Counted from the first letter of the stretch, positions 1-8,752 are shown. The stretch: 41,223 nucleotides of DNA from Aquificaceae bacterium (GCA_037722135.1 JBBKAW010000044.1:1-41223), one strand, 5' to 3'. The notes: generated by a model from the sequence alone, not told the origin. Program-made: numbers and translations.

Positions 1-187
1 CCTTACCCTCTGAGCCTACCGCCTCTGAAAGGTATGGCAGGTAAAAGCCTGCACCAGTGCCCACATCAAGCACCTTCATACCTTTTCTTAACCCAAACTC
101 CCTTAGGACCTTCTGGGGGTCAAAGAGCTCAAGCCTGCTGGGGTCGTCAAGTTTTTGCAGTTTTGAGGGGTCAAATTTATGTCCCAT
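1..187 (-). CDS. SAM-dependent methyltransferase, N-terminal part (runs off the window)
   Basis: Only the first 62 codons lie in the window; the gene continues past position 1. The translation starts MGHKFDPSKLQKLDDPSR and contains the motif I loop VLDVGTGAGFYLP (about residues 39-51), the glycine-rich SAM-binding loop of class I methyltransferases. The region before the loop (a short 'PSRLELFDP' helix) resembles small UbiE/ArsM-like enzymes, but the substrate cannot be told. The ATG lies 8 bases beyond the uvrB stop on the same strand, so it is probably co-transcribed with uvrB. What I see: start codon, SAM loop and spacing. What I infer: class I methyltransferase of unknown target. Confidence 0.75.
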   Translation of the reverse strand, partial: MGHKFDPSKLQKLDDPSRLELFDPQKVLREFGLRKGMKVLDVGTGAGFYLPYLSEAVGSEGK

Positions 188-195
188 GAGAAAGA

Positions 196-2187
196 TTATA
201 TTAGCTTTAGAAGTTCTCTGAGCTGTTTTATCTCGTCTCTTAGCTTTGCAGCCTTTTCAAACTCCCACCTTTTGGCACATTCCCACATCTCCTTTTCCAA
301 CTTGCTTATCCTTTCTATTAGGTCTTCCTCTGAGGATATGCCCTTGGGTAGCTTTAGGGGGAGCTTTACATAGTCCAGCTCCTCTATAGCCAAAAGCTCC
401 TTTATAGGCTTTACTATACTCTTTGGAGTTATGCCATGCTCTTGGTTGTATTTCTCTTGAAGCTGTCTTCTTCTGTTTGTCTCTTCTATTGCCCTTCTCA
501 TAGACTCTGTAATCCTGTCCGCATAAAGGATAGCTTTGCCGTTGATGTTTCTCGCAGCGCGTCCTATGATTTGGATTAGGGAGGTATAGCTTCTGAGAAA
601 GCCTTCCTTGTCCGCCTCAAGTATGGCAACAAGGGAAACCTCTGGCAGGTCAAGCCCCTCCCTTAGTAGGTTAACACCCACTATAACCTCAACAGTGCCT
701 TCTCTTAGCTCCTTTACCACCTTTGCCCTTTCTATGGCGTCAAGGTCTGAGTGCAGGTATTTTGCCCTTATGCCTCTTTCGTTTAGATACTCGGAGACCT
801 CCTCCGCAAGCCTTTTGGTAGTAGTCAAAACCAAAGCCCTTTCACTTCTCTTTCTCCTTTCTTGAATTTCCCTTATTAAGTCTTCAAGCTGGTTTCTTGT
901 GGGACGCACTTCCACCACAGGGTCAAGAAGCCCAGTAGGTCGGACAATCTGCTCCACTATTATACCTTTACTCCTTTGGACCTCCCAATCTCCAGGGGTT
1001 GCGGACATGTATATAACTTGGTTGAGCTTTTGCAGGAACTCCTCAAACTTAAGAGGTCTATTGTCAAGAGCGGAAGGAAGTCTCCAGCCGTATTCTACAA
1101 GTTTTTCCTTTCTTGAACGGTCTCCGTTATACATAGCCCTTATTTGAGGAATAGTCACGTGGGATTCATCCACTATAAGCAGAAAATCCTCAGGAAAATA
1201 GTCAAGAAGGGTAAAGGGTGGCTCTCCCGGTTTTCTACCATCAAAGTATCTGGAATAGTTTTCTATTCCCTTACAATGTCCAAGTTCCCTTATCATCTCT
1301 ATATCGTGCATGGTTCTTTGATAGAGCCTTTGAGCTTCCACAAGTTTTCCATTAGCCTTAAACCACTCAACCCTTTCCTTTAGGTCCTTCTCAATCTCTC
1401 TTAGGGCTTCCTCTATGGTATCCCTTGGTGCCACATAGTGGCTTGCGGGAAAGAGAACAACCTTTTTAAGGTCTTTTATCTTATGTCTGTTTAAGGCATC
1501 CATTAAGCTAATGGAGTCTATTTCGTCATCCCAAAACTCAATCCTTATAAGCTGGTCTTCCATATCTGAAGGGACAACCTCAAGGGCGTTGCCTTTTACA
1601 GCGAAGGTTGCCCTCCTTATGGCATAGTCGCTCCTTTCGTAGCCTATCTCTACCAGCTTCCTTGTGAGTTTACTTAGGCTATACCTCTGCCCCACCTCAA
1701 GAGATATCCTCAAGGAATAGTAAGCCTCCGGTGAGCCAAGACCGTATATGCAAGAGACAGAGGCAACCACTATAACATCCCGTCTTTCAAGAACCGATAC
1801 GGTGGCGGAATGCCTGTATCTCTCAAGAATCTCATTTATGCTCGCATCCTTTTCTATGTAGAGGTCTTTTTCTGGTATGTATGCCTCTGGCTGATAGTAG
1901 TCGTAATAGGAAATGAAGTATTCTACTGCGTTTTCTGGAAAGAGCTCCTTTAGCTCCCTGTATAGCTGTGCAGCGAGTATCTTGTTATGAGCTATTATAA
2001 GGGTAGGCTTGTTATACTTCTCTATTACATTGGCTATAGTAAAGGTTTTGCCTGTGCCGGTGGCACCCAAAAGCACCTGCTCCTTTACTCCAGACTCCAA
2101 GTTTTCAAGAAGTTCTTTTATAGCCTTTGGTTGGTCTCCTGCAGGCTTAAGAGAAGTTTTCATACAAAAACCAGTAAGCGCTTTCAT
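196..2187 (-). CDS. uvrB: UvrABC nucleotide excision repair helicase subunit UvrB
   Basis: UvrB receives damaged DNA from UvrA, opens the strands with its ATP-driven beta-hairpin and recruits UvrC. The 663-residue product has the expected length. It shows the N-terminal PAGDQPKAI box, Walker A GATGTGKT, the Tyr-rich beta-hairpin ([12 protein letters not shown]), the helicase DEAD-like box DESH, motif V/VI ([23 protein letters not shown]) and a C-terminal UVR domain (last about 40 residues, [15 protein letters not shown]) that pairs with UvrC. Two starts are possible: ATG 2187, or ATG 2163, which gives the more usual N-terminus. Neither has a Shine-Dalgarno. A TAAATT hexamer 7 bases before 2187 suggests a nearly leaderless message and favours the first. 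The methyltransferase follows after 8 bases. Confidence 0.97.
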   Translation of the reverse strand: MKALTGFCMKTSLKPAGDQPKAIKELLENLESGVKEQVLLGATGTGKTFTIANVIEKYNKPTLIIAHNKILAAQLYRELKELFPENAVEYFISYYDYYQPEAYIPEKDLYIEKDASINEILERYRHSATVSVLERRDVIVVASVSCIYGLGSPEAYYSLRISLEVGQRYSLSKLTRKLVEIGYERSDYAIRRATFAVKGNALEVVPSDMEDQLIRIEFWDDEIDSISLMDALNRHKIKDLKKVVLFPASHYVAPRDTIEEALREIEKDLKERVEWFKANGKLVEAQRLYQRTMHDIEMIRELGHCKGIENYSRYFDGRKPGEPPFTLLDYFPEDFLLIVDESHVTIPQIRAMYNGDRSRKEKLVEYGWRLPSALDNRPLKFEEFLQKLNQVIYMSATPGDWEVQRSKGIIVEQIVRPTGLLDPVVEVRPTRNQLEDLIREIQERRKRSERALVLTTTKRLAEEVSEYLNERGIRAKYLHSDLDAIERAKVVKELREGTVEVIVGVNLLREGLDLPEVSLVAILEADKEGFLRSYTSLIQIIGRAARNINGKAILYADRITESMRRAIEETNRRRQLQEKYNQEHGITPKSIVKPIKELLAIEELDYVKLPLKLPKGISSEEDLIERISKLEKEMWECAKRWEFEKAAKLRDEIKQLRELLKLI

Positions 2188-2355
2188 ATCCTATAATTTA
2201 GCATCACAGAAGTAAGATAGCTATATCACCTGACTGAAAAATTTTAATAGCCTCCGCATCAGAAAATGCACAAGAGAGATGTAGATACTAACTATAACCT
2301 GGAAAGATTTCTCTCTAAGAATAACAGTAAAAAGACCTGGAGAAACATACACAGC

Positions 2356-3255
2356 TTAACTTTCTCTGTATACCAACTTCTTTATGAAGTTTTCTATACT
2401 ACCAACGCTATCCCAGCCCTTTACAAACTTTAAGACCTTTTCAAGTTCAACCTCTGCCCTTTCTTTCGTCTTTTTCACTCCACCGAGTTTCAAAACAATA
2501 TCTCTGAGTTTTTTATGCTCCCTTTTGTAAAAGAGCTGTTTTTCTTCTTCATTCAGTTTATCAAGCACGCTAAGGAGAGGGTAGGTGCATTTTCCTTCCG
2601 CAAGGTCGGAGCCCACAGGCTTACCTATTTTCTCTTCAATGCCCTCATAATCCAGAGCATCATCAATGAGTTGAAATGCCCTACCAGCAAGAATACCTAT
2701 TTGATAAAAATCCCAGTAGTCTTTTCTTCCAGCCATAAGAGCTCCAACTGCCATACAAGCTCCAAAGAGTGCACCTGTTTTATAGTCTATTATTCTAAAG
2801 TAGGTCTCTTGGTCAATAATCTTCCCAAGGCTTCCAAGTTCAAGAAGCTGTCCCTGAGACATTTTCATCACCGCATCACTAAGGACCTGTATGCTTTCAA
2901 GATTTCCATACTGTGCGTATAGAGAAAGTGCCTTTGCATACATGTAATCACCTGTTAATACGCATGCTTGATTGCCAAAGACAAGGTTTGCACTCCTTTT
3001 GCCTCTTCTTGTCTGTGCGCCATCCACCACATCGTCATGAAGCAAGGAAGCTACATGCACATATTCAATGCCTACTGCCAGAGGAATAACCCTTTCCACA
3101 TCACCACCCAAAGCTTCACATACCATGATGGTAAGAAGAGGTCTTACGCCCTTTCCACCCGAGGATATGATGTATGACCCTATATCATATACTTCTCTTA
3201 CCTCTGGCTCAAGATAAGATAATATTCTTTCTCTTATATCCTGTGTGCTTATCAT
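2356..3255 (-). CDS. Trans-isoprenyl diphosphate synthase, long-chain (quinone side-chain) type
   Basis: This enzyme extends allylic diphosphates with isopentenyl diphosphate; in this kind of organism the product most likely becomes the menaquinone-type side chain. The 299-residue protein carries the first Asp-rich motif as LLHDDVVD (about residues 72-79), the GKRSAN/GDYMYAKA segment after it, and the second Asp-rich motif LIDDALDYEG. GKPVGSDLAEGKCTYPLL is the conserved basic loop near the C-terminus. A compact DDxxD without the extra residues of short-chain type II farnesyl synthases argues for a long-chain (IspB/HepT-like) product, but chain length cannot be read securely. It follows the thioredoxin-reductase-like gene by 24 bases on the same strand, yet has its own TATACT hexamer 10 bases before the ATG and no Shine-Dalgarno. 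Confidence 0.9.
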   Translation of the reverse strand: MISTQDIRERILSYLEPEVREVYDIGSYIISSGGKGVRPLLTIMVCEALGGDVERVIPLAVGIEYVHVASLLHDDVVDGAQTRRGKRSANLVFGNQACVLTGDYMYAKALSLYAQYGNLESIQVLSDAVMKMSQGQLLELGSLGKIIDQETYFRIIDYKTGALFGACMAVGALMAGRKDYWDFYQIGILAGRAFQLIDDALDYEGIEEKIGKPVGSDLAEGKCTYPLLSVLDKLNEEEKQLFYKREHKKLRDIVLKLGGVKKTKERAEVELEKVLKFVKGWDSVGSIENFIKKLVYRES

Positions 3256-3265
3256 AGGCTAAAAT

Positions 3266-3271
3266 AGTATA
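3266..3271 (-). promoter_or_regulatory. Putative -10 element (TATACT) for a near-leaderless prenyl synthase transcript
   Basis: On the minus strand TATACT ends 10 bases before the ATG at 3255, which would place transcription start about 4 bases before the start codon. No ribosome binding site is visible. No convincing -35 is present, and read-through from the upstream gene is possible. Confidence 0.3.
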
Positions 3272-3279
3272 AAACAGCT

Positions 3280-4251
3280 TTACCACTGGGCGGTAATTTT
3301 TGTCTTTTTGTTAAGGTATTTATCCACCGCAAGTGCAGCCTTTACTCCATCTGCTGCGGCTATAACCGCCTGCTTTATATTGTTGCAGAGCACATCTCCT
3401 GCGGCAAAAACACCTGGGACCGAGGTCATCATCTCTTCGTTAACTACTATACATTGGTCTCCTGTCATCTCCACCTGGTTCATCAAAAAGTCTACAGAAG
3501 GCTTGTTGCCACCAAGAAAGATAAAAACACCGTCTACCTGTAATAGTTTTTTCTCCTTAGTGTCTATGTTTTGAACCCAAAGTCCTTCCACAAGAGAAGT
3601 GCCCACTATCTCCAAGACTCTGTGATGCAAAAGGATTTCTACCTTTGGGTTGAATTGTATTTCGGAAACTATCTCTCGTGGTGCTTTTATCCTGCTTGAG
3701 GGCACAACCAAATATATCTTACTTGCAAAGCGAGCTATAAACTCGGTCTCCTCAAGAGCGTAGTCATCATCCCCTATGACCGCTACTGGTTTACCTTTGA
3801 AAAAGGCAGCGTCGCAGACTCCACAGTAGGACACACCCCTGCCAAGAAACTCTTCTTCACCCTTATACTTGTTTGTTCTTTCCATGGCACCAGAAGCTAT
3901 TATTACCGCTCTGCCCCTAAACTCTCTTCCATCTATGGTGTAGACCTTTTTTATTTCACCAAGAAGGTCTGTGGCTATCACCTTGCCTCTTACAAATTCA
4001 GCACCAAAGGCTTTAGCATGCTCGCGTATGAGCTTTAAAAGTTCATAACCGGATATGGGTCCCCTTATGCCTGGATAGTTCTCTATTTGCTGGGTTACTC
4101 CAAGTGCTCCATCCGCTTCAGCCCTATATAGAACCAGTGTGGAAAGCCCTGCCCTTGCGGTATAAATGGCTGCGGACGAACCTGCAGGACCAGCACCTAT
4201 TATAACAACATCATAAATCTTATCCGTGCTAAAGTCCAAAGTTAGCTCCAT
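3280..4251 (-). CDS. Thioredoxin-reductase-like flavoprotein lacking the usual NADPH motifs
   Basis: The protein is homologous to low-Mr thioredoxin reductases (323 residues, usual length). It has the FAD Rossmann motif GAGPAG (19-24), the redox pair CGVC (143-146) and the C-terminal FAD segment AAGDV (283-287). The second Rossmann fold is odd. The canonical GGGxSA (GGGNTA in E. coli) reads GDDDYA (160-165), and the arginine motif HRRxxxRA that grips the NADPH phosphate reads VPSSRIKA (183-190). Thioredoxin reductases lacking these motifs are known; some use ferredoxin instead of NADPH (clostridial FFTR type) and others have no proven donor. Downstream of the peroxiredoxin gene with a 48-base gap and its own AGGAGG, it probably supports peroxide reduction. 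Electron donor is inference; thioredoxin reductase fold is secure. Confidence 0.85.
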   Translation of the reverse strand: MELTLDFSTDKIYDVVIIGAGPAGSSAAIYTARAGLSTLVLYRAEADGALGVTQQIENYPGIRGPISGYELLKLIREHAKAFGAEFVRGKVIATDLLGEIKKVYTIDGREFRGRAVIIASGAMERTNKYKGEEEFLGRGVSYCGVCDAAFFKGKPVAVIGDDDYALEETEFIARFASKIYLVVPSSRIKAPREIVSEIQFNPKVEILLHHRVLEIVGTSLVEGLWVQNIDTKEKKLLQVDGVFIFLGGNKPSVDFLMNQVEMTGDQCIVVNEEMMTSVPGVFAAGDVLCNNIKQAVIAAADGVKAALAVDKYLNKKTKITAQW

Positions 4252-4299
4252 TTTTTATCCTCCTAAATTTAAAATATATCCCCCTGCAGGGGGGAGCTC

Positions 4300-4899
4300 T
4301 CAAGTTTGAAAAGCTTCATAAACTCTTCCTACGAGCTCTTGAGAAGGCTTGAGAGTTTTATCTCCTTCTTTCCACTTTGCTGGGCATGCTTCATCTGGAT
4401 GACTCATAAGGTAGGCGTTTGCCTTCATCTTTCTTACAAGTTCTTCCGCATTTCTTCCCACGTTATAGAAGTTTACTTCAGAGCCGACGAGAATACCATC
4501 TGGGTTTATTATGAAAGTCCCCCTTAGAGCAAGCCCCGTGTTCTCATCATAAACTCCAAAAAGCCTTGAAACCTTCCCTGTAGGGTCCGCACCCATAAGG
4601 TATTTCACCTTCTCAAGGAGTTTTTCCGTCTTTTGCCAAGCGAGGTGTGTATACTTTGTATCTGTGGAAACAGATATTACCTCCACACCCATTCTTTGGA
4701 GTTCCTCATAGTAATCTGCGAGGTCCGCAAGCTCTGTGGGACATACAAAGGTAAAGTCCGCAGGATAGAAAAATAGCACTACCCATTTCCTTTCTTTGAG
4801 AAGGTCTTCTAAAGAAACCTTTCCAAAGCTGTGGGTTTTGGGGTCGTAAACCTCCATCTCAAAGTTCGGAACCTTCTGTCCTACCTTCAAAGCTTCCAT
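4300..4899 (-). CDS. Typical 2-Cys peroxiredoxin (AhpC/Prx1 type)
   Basis: Reduces hydrogen peroxide and organic peroxides at a reactive thiol. The peroxidatic Cys is C53 in ADFTFVCPTE (the PxxxTxxC motif), the resolving Cys is C172 in DEACPAKW, and the conserved Arg-containing LRGTFIINPDG strand is present. At 199 residues it matches the AhpC/Prx1 class, which forms decamers. It opens a minus-strand unit followed by a thioredoxin-reductase-like gene, the likely recycling partner directly or through thioredoxin. A GGAGG lies just before the ATG, and a good promoter with an overlapping dyad lies in the 175-base divergent gap to mutS2, so the gene is probably regulated, perhaps by oxidative stress (inference). 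Confidence 0.95.
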   Translation of the reverse strand: MEALKVGQKVPNFEMEVYDPKTHSFGKVSLEDLLKERKWVVLFFYPADFTFVCPTELADLADYYEELQRMGVEVISVSTDTKYTHLAWQKTEKLLEKVKYLMGADPTGKVSRLFGVYDENTGLALRGTFIINPDGILVGSEVNFYNVGRNAEELVRKMKANAYLMSHPDEACPAKWKEGDKTLKPSQELVGRVYEAFQT

Positions 4900-4931
4900 G
4901 TCTTACCTCCTTTTCAGTTTTGTTATTGAAT

Positions 4932-4959
4932 ATTATAACTACATGCAAATTTTTTGCAA
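4932..4959 (-). promoter_or_regulatory. Putative sigma-70-type promoter of the peroxiredoxin gene
   Basis: Read on the minus strand: -35 TTGCAA (4954-4959), 16-base spacer, -10 TATAAT (4932-4937). It lies 33 bases before the peroxiredoxin start, with a GGAGG between. The -35 sits in an inverted repeat (next entry), which would suit repression by a bound regulator. Confidence 0.55.
4944..4958. repeat. Short inverted repeat overlapping the peroxiredoxin -35 element
   Basis: TGCAAA, three bases, TTTGCA: a perfect 6-base dyad. It may be an operator. A related ATGCAA/TTGCAT dyad with a wider gap occurs in the sqr/petA intergenic region. A 6-base dyad in AT-rich DNA can arise by chance. Confidence 0.35.
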
Positions 4960-5059
4960 GATGATAGAAATCATAACTGCTATCTCTAAGCCATAAGGCA
5001 AAGGAGAGGGCAACAGGGCTATAGGCTTCAGACTTGAGTTTTGGCAATAGGAAAGCTAC

Positions 5060-5065
5060 TAAAAT
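5060..5065 (+). promoter_or_regulatory. Putative -10 element (TAAAAT) for leaderless mutS2
   Basis: TAAAAT ends 9 bases before the mutS2 ATG, predicting a leader of about 3 bases. No Shine-Dalgarno precedes the ATG. A TTGAGT at 5034-5039 is 20 bases away, too far for a standard -35. Confidence 0.35.
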
Positions 5066-5074
5066 ATTTTACTG

Positions 5075-7336
5075 ATGAGAGATAGAGACCTTATAAGGCT
5101 TGAGTTTTTTCAGGTTTTGGAAAGGATAAAAACACACGCTCGTTCAAAGGCGACAGAACGCTACATTGACCAAATAAGACCCATCAAAGACGCAACGCTC
5201 CTTAGGGAAGAGATTAACCTCCTGGAAGACTTCCTTAAAATTTCACACAGGCTTTTAATATACCCTTTTGAAGATGTGGAAGACCTTATAAAGAAAACTA
5301 CCATAAAAGATTACGCCCTTAGTGTAGAAGAAGCCCTCTCCCTTTTAAAGGTCATAAAACTTATTAAGGAAGTCAGGCGCTCTCTTGGTGAAGTGGTGCA
5401 AAACTACAAGACTCTTGTCCCCCTCGTAAAAGGCTTACATCTCTTTAATAGCCTTGAAACCCTTATTGAATCTACCATAGACCCGAGGGGCTTTGTAAAG
5501 GATTTTGCCAGTGAAGACCTCAGAGAAATAAGACAAAAGATAAGGGATACGGAGAAGGAAGTGTTAAAAAGGTTAGAGGCGGTTCTTTCAAGACCTGATG
5601 CGGACAGGATATTTTCTGATAAGTTCGTGGCTTATAAAAACGGCAGGTATGTCCTACCAGTAAGGACTACAGAGGTCAAAAGGATTATAGGTGTGGTTCA
5701 TGGGACTTCTTCCTCTGGCTATACAACCTATGTAGAACCTCAAAGCGTTATAGACCTTAACAATAGACTCATAACTTTGCGAGAGGAGGAAGAGGAAGAG
5801 GTAAAAAGGATACTTAGGAAATTATCTTCCATGATAGGTGAACAGGCACAAAGACTCATGGAAGCCTTCAAGACCTTAGTGAAGGTAGACTATCTAAAGG
5901 CGTTAGCGGAGTTTTCTGAGTCCTATGGAGGTAAGTTTCCGAAGATAGGAGACCACATAGAGCTTCTTGGAGTGAAACATCCTCTATTGGTGTTTCTAAA
6001 GGAAGAGGTGGTTCCTATTGATATAGTAATAAAAGAAAAGAAAGGTCTTGTGTTAACAGGACCTAATACGGGTGGTAAAACCGTAGCTCTCAAAACCCTC
6101 GGACTTTGCTGTCTTCTTTTCCAATCCGCTATACCTATACCTGTGCAGGAAGGCACACTACCAGTTTTTGAGAATATCTTCGTAGATATAGGAGATGAAC
6201 AAAGCATAGAGCAGAGTCTTTCTACCTTTTCCTCTCATATTACAAACATAGCCGAGTTTTTACCATACGTAAATAGTAAAAGTCTTGTGCTCCTTGATGA
6301 ACTTGGTGCAGGAACAGATCCGGTGGAAGGCTCAGCCCTCGGAATTGCTATTCTTGAATACCTCAAAGAAAAGAACTCCTTTGTGCTCGTTAATACCCAT
6401 CACACACCTATAAAGGTTTATGCTCTAAACTCCAGCTACTACACACCAGCTACTACTCTCTTTGATAAAGAAAGCCTTAAACCCCTTTACAAAATAGTCT
6501 ACGATGCGGTAGGTGAAAGTATGGCTCTTTTTGTAGCACAAAGATGTGGTTTACCGCAGGAACTTATAGAAAAGGCGAAAAGGTTTTTACCTGTTGGTTT
6601 TGAGGAATATTTCACCGCAAGAGAAATCCTTGAAGGCTACATAAAGGAGTATCATGAGAAGTTAGGAAAACTGCAGGAGGAAAAGGAAAGACTTGAAAAA
6701 TTAGCTATAGAGCAAGAAGCTATGCTAAAAGAGCTTGAAAACAGAAAAAGGGAGGAAATAAGAAAAGCGGTGGAGGAGGTGAAAAAACGTTTTGAAGAGT
6801 TTCTCCTTGAAGCAGAAAAGCATATGAGAAGCCTTAAGGATAGGCAGAAACTAAGAGAACTCTTTAGAGAGAAGATAGAGAGCGTTTACATAAAAGAACA
6901 AGAAGAGGCTATAAAGGTTGGTGATTGGGTGGATATGTTTGGGTCAAAGGGTAAGGTGCTTGAGATAAAGGATGATAGAGCGTGCGTCGTATCTGGGAAT
7001 GTAAAGGCTTGGGTGAGGCTTTCGGAGCTTAAAAGAATAGAGCAACCACCCGAAGAGGAACAACCTAAGAAGGTCTATGAGATAAGAAAGAGTTTACCGT
7101 CGGAGATAAACCTTATAGGCTTTAGTGTTCAGGAAGCCCTTACAAAACTTGAGCTGTTCCTTCAAGAGGCTCACAGCATGGGTATAAAGGTAGTAAAGGT
7201 CATCCATGGGTATGGAACCCTTAAAAAGGCGGTTCAGGAATTCCTTTCCTCTTCACCTCTTGTGGTTTTTCACAGAGAGGGATACCCAAAGGAGGGAGGT
7301 GCTGGGACCTCCCTCGTATACCTAAGCAGGGATTAA
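5075..7336 (+). CDS. mutS2: Endonuclease MutS2 (MutS-family ATPase with Smr domain)
   Basis: MutS2 is a MutS paralogue without the mismatch-recognition domain; it is tied to suppression of homologous recombination and, in some bacteria, rescue of collided ribosomes. The 753-residue protein has the MutS core and clamp, Walker A GPNTGGKT (about 329-336), the DELGAGTDP Walker B/signature region (about 408-416), a long Glu/Lys coiled coil (about 520-620), a KOW-like stretch and a C-terminal Smr domain (about 675-753). The Smr motifs are altered: LDLRG is INLIG (about 677-681) and HGxGTGxLR is HGYGTLKKA (about 710), so nuclease activity is uncertain. No Shine-Dalgarno is present; a TAAAAT lies 9 bases upstream. 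Its TAA stop interlocks with the convergent sqr stop in a shared TTAA. Confidence 0.95.
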   Translation: MRDRDLIRLEFFQVLERIKTHARSKATERYIDQIRPIKDATLLREEINLLEDFLKISHRLLIYPFEDVEDLIKKTTIKDYALSVEEALSLLKVIKLIKEVRRSLGEVVQNYKTLVPLVKGLHLFNSLETLIESTIDPRGFVKDFASEDLREIRQKIRDTEKEVLKRLEAVLSRPDADRIFSDKFVAYKNGRYVLPVRTTEVKRIIGVVHGTSSSGYTTYVEPQSVIDLNNRLITLREEEEEEVKRILRKLSSMIGEQAQRLMEAFKTLVKVDYLKALAEFSESYGGKFPKIGDHIELLGVKHPLLVFLKEEVVPIDIVIKEKKGLVLTGPNTGGKTVALKTLGLCCLLFQSAIPIPVQEGTLPVFENIFVDIGDEQSIEQSLSTFSSHITNIAEFLPYVNSKSLVLLDELGAGTDPVEGSALGIAILEYLKEKNSFVLVNTHHTPIKVYALNSSYYTPATTLFDKESLKPLYKIVYDAVGESMALFVAQRCGLPQELIEKAKRFLPVGFEEYFTAREILEGYIKEYHEKLGKLQEEKERLEKLAIEQEAMLKELENRKREEIRKAVEEVKKRFEEFLLEAEKHMRSLKDRQKLRELFREKIESVYIKEQEEAIKVGDWVDMFGSKGKVLEIKDDRACVVSGNVKAWVRLSELKRIEQPPEEEQPKKVYEIRKSLPSEINLIGFSVQEALTKLELFLQEAHSMGIKVVKVIHGYGTLKKAVQEFLSSSPLVVFHREGYPKEGGAGTSLVYLSRD
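7292..7315 (-). terminator. 9-bp perfect hairpin beyond the sqr stop, inside mutS2
   Basis: GAGGGAGGT (7292-7300) pairs with ACCTCCCTC (7307-7315) around a 6-base loop. For sqr transcripts it begins 18 bases past the stop, the usual place for an intrinsic terminator, although only a short CTTT follows rather than a T-run. It lies within the Smr-coding end of mutS2, so protein constraint is an alternative reason for the sequence. Confidence 0.4.
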
Positions 7337-8625
7337 CATGGATGACCTGGTGAACCCGAACAGTCAGCACAAAGATGTATAGGATGAACCTTTAGGAAAA
7401 GCCCGAGTCCTTTTTCTTCAAACCATGGTGCTACATCTCCATGTTTTACCTTTCGCATGAAGTATTTTTCAAAAGCGGACTTTATGTAGTGCATTATGAC
7501 ACCCTTCTTGTAAAGAACCCTTGACCTTGGGGGAATCACTGGAGAGGCAAAGAATCCTATGGCGTCGCCACCCAAGTCTGCGACGCATATGGCGGATAGC
7601 TCCGGTGCATACCTGTCTGGGTTGTTTCTAATGTCGTTAACTATATTATGGGCTACTGCGAGAGCCATCTGCTCTATCATCATACCCGTTTTTGGTGCAC
7701 CTGTGGGTATGGGTGTTTGCTCTACTGGAGGTATGGCGGTAACAACTCCAACTCCGAAGATGTTTTTATAGGTGGGGTTTTGGAAGCATTTGTTTACTAT
7801 AACCATCTTGTTAGCAGGGTTTGCCACTTTGTCCCCTGCAGACTGAACTACCTCTGGTCCCATAAACCTTGGCATGAGCATGGAGAGCTTTGCAGGAGCT
7901 TCGTAGGTCTTGCCTTCAAGGTCTTCGTATATTACCTTATCAGGCTCTACCTTTGTTATCTTCACGTTTGCTACCCACTTTATGCTCCTTTCTTCCATAA
8001 GGTCTTCCATAAGCCTTCTGGAAGGTCCAACACCACCAAGACCTAAATGTCCCACATAAGGTTCAGAGGTTATGTAGGTTATAGGGACCTTGTGTCTTAT
8101 ACCCCTCTTTTTAAGCTCATGGTGTAGCATAAAGGCAAACTCATAAGCGGGACCAAAACAGCTAACACCGGGTATAGCACCAACCACTACAGGTCCAGGG
8201 TTTCTGTAAAACTCCTCAAGTTTTTTGTTTAGTTCCATAGCATGCTCTGCGGTGCAGACAGAAGTAGAATACTGTTCTTGACCTTCTACACCGAAAACCA
8301 GTTTGGGACCCGTTGCTATCACAAGGTAGTCATATTCTATAGTCTTGCCACCCTTTGTCTTTACCTTGTTGGCTTCTGGGTCAATGCTCTCTGCATCCTC
8401 GTTTATGAAGTCTATACCGTGCTTTGGAAGCAGACCTACCAACGGGATGCTTATGTCTTCAAACCTTCTCCATCCTAAGGCAAGGTGAGGATAAGAGGGC
8501 GTAAAGCCAAAATAGGGCCTTCCCGAGATGACCGTGACTTTAAGGTTTTTGTCCAACTTTTTCAGGTCGTAGGCGGTGGCTATTCCTCCTATACCGCCAC
8601 CAATTATCACTACATGCTTGCTCAT
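7333..8625 (-). CDS. sqr: Sulfide:quinone oxidoreductase
   Basis: Membrane-bound flavoprotein that oxidises sulfide to polysulfide/sulfur and passes electrons to the quinone pool. The 430-residue protein has the N-terminal FAD motif GGGIGG (9-14), the three conserved redox cysteines C124 (STSVC), C156 (GVSCFG) and C347 (SAICVAD), and the internal ATGPKLVFG segment. These cysteine positions match those established for the A. aeolicus enzyme, and much of the sequence closely resembles it as I remember it. The tail ends in a Cys-rich CADCSGSPGHPC, also like Aquifex. No membrane-spanning helix is seen, as expected for a monotopic enzyme with an amphipathic C-terminus. It is divergent from petABC, which would reoxidise the quinol. 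An AGGAGG precedes the ATG. Confidence 0.96.
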   Translation of the reverse strand: MSKHVVIIGGGIGGIATAYDLKKLDKNLKVTVISGRPYFGFTPSYPHLALGWRRFEDISIPLVGLLPKHGIDFINEDAESIDPEANKVKTKGGKTIEYDYLVIATGPKLVFGVEGQEQYSTSVCTAEHAMELNKKLEEFYRNPGPVVVGAIPGVSCFGPAYEFAFMLHHELKKRGIRHKVPITYITSEPYVGHLGLGGVGPSRRLMEDLMEERSIKWVANVKITKVEPDKVIYEDLEGKTYEAPAKLSMLMPRFMGPEVVQSAGDKVANPANKMVIVNKCFQNPTYKNIFGVGVVTAIPPVEQTPIPTGAPKTGMMIEQMALAVAHNIVNDIRNNPDRYAPELSAICVADLGGDAIGFFASPVIPPRSRVLYKKGVIMHYIKSAFEKYFMRKVKHGDVAPWFEEKGLGLFLKVHPIHLCADCSGSPGHPC

Positions 8626-8666
8626 AGCACAACCTCCTGAGTTTTATAGGTAGTAGCTTAATAATT

Positions 8667-8695
8667 ATTATAAGATATATGCAAAATGTTGTACA
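8667..8695 (-). promoter_or_regulatory. Putative sqr promoter
   Basis: Minus strand: TGTACA (8690-8695, four of six matches to TTGACA), 17-base spacer, TATAAT (8667-8672). It lies about 41 bases before the sqr ATG, leaving room for the AGGAGG. Confidence 0.45.
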
Positions 8696-8707
8696 GGTCA
8701 AACAAAA

Positions 8708-8726
8708 ATGCAAGGAAGGTTTGCAT
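8708..8726. repeat. ATGCAA / TTGCAT dyad between sqr and petA
   Basis: ATGCAA (8708-8713), 7 bases, TTGCAT (8721-8726). A further ATGCAA lies at 8679-8684 beside the sqr -10. The dyad is between the two divergent -10 elements and could bind a shared regulator of the sulfide/bc1 genes. Confidence 0.35.
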
Positions 8727-8752
8727 ACTACATTACCAAAAAGTATTTCTGA

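Noticed and set aside
2188-2355. Possible small gene or RNA between uvrB and the prenyl synthase
   Set aside because: 168 bases of AT-rich sequence with no open frame with a ribosome site, no stable hairpin and no recognisable RNA motif apart from the uvrB -10.
5034-5065. TTGAGT and TAAAAT as a full mutS2 promoter
   Set aside because: The 20-base spacer is too long; only the -10 is reported.
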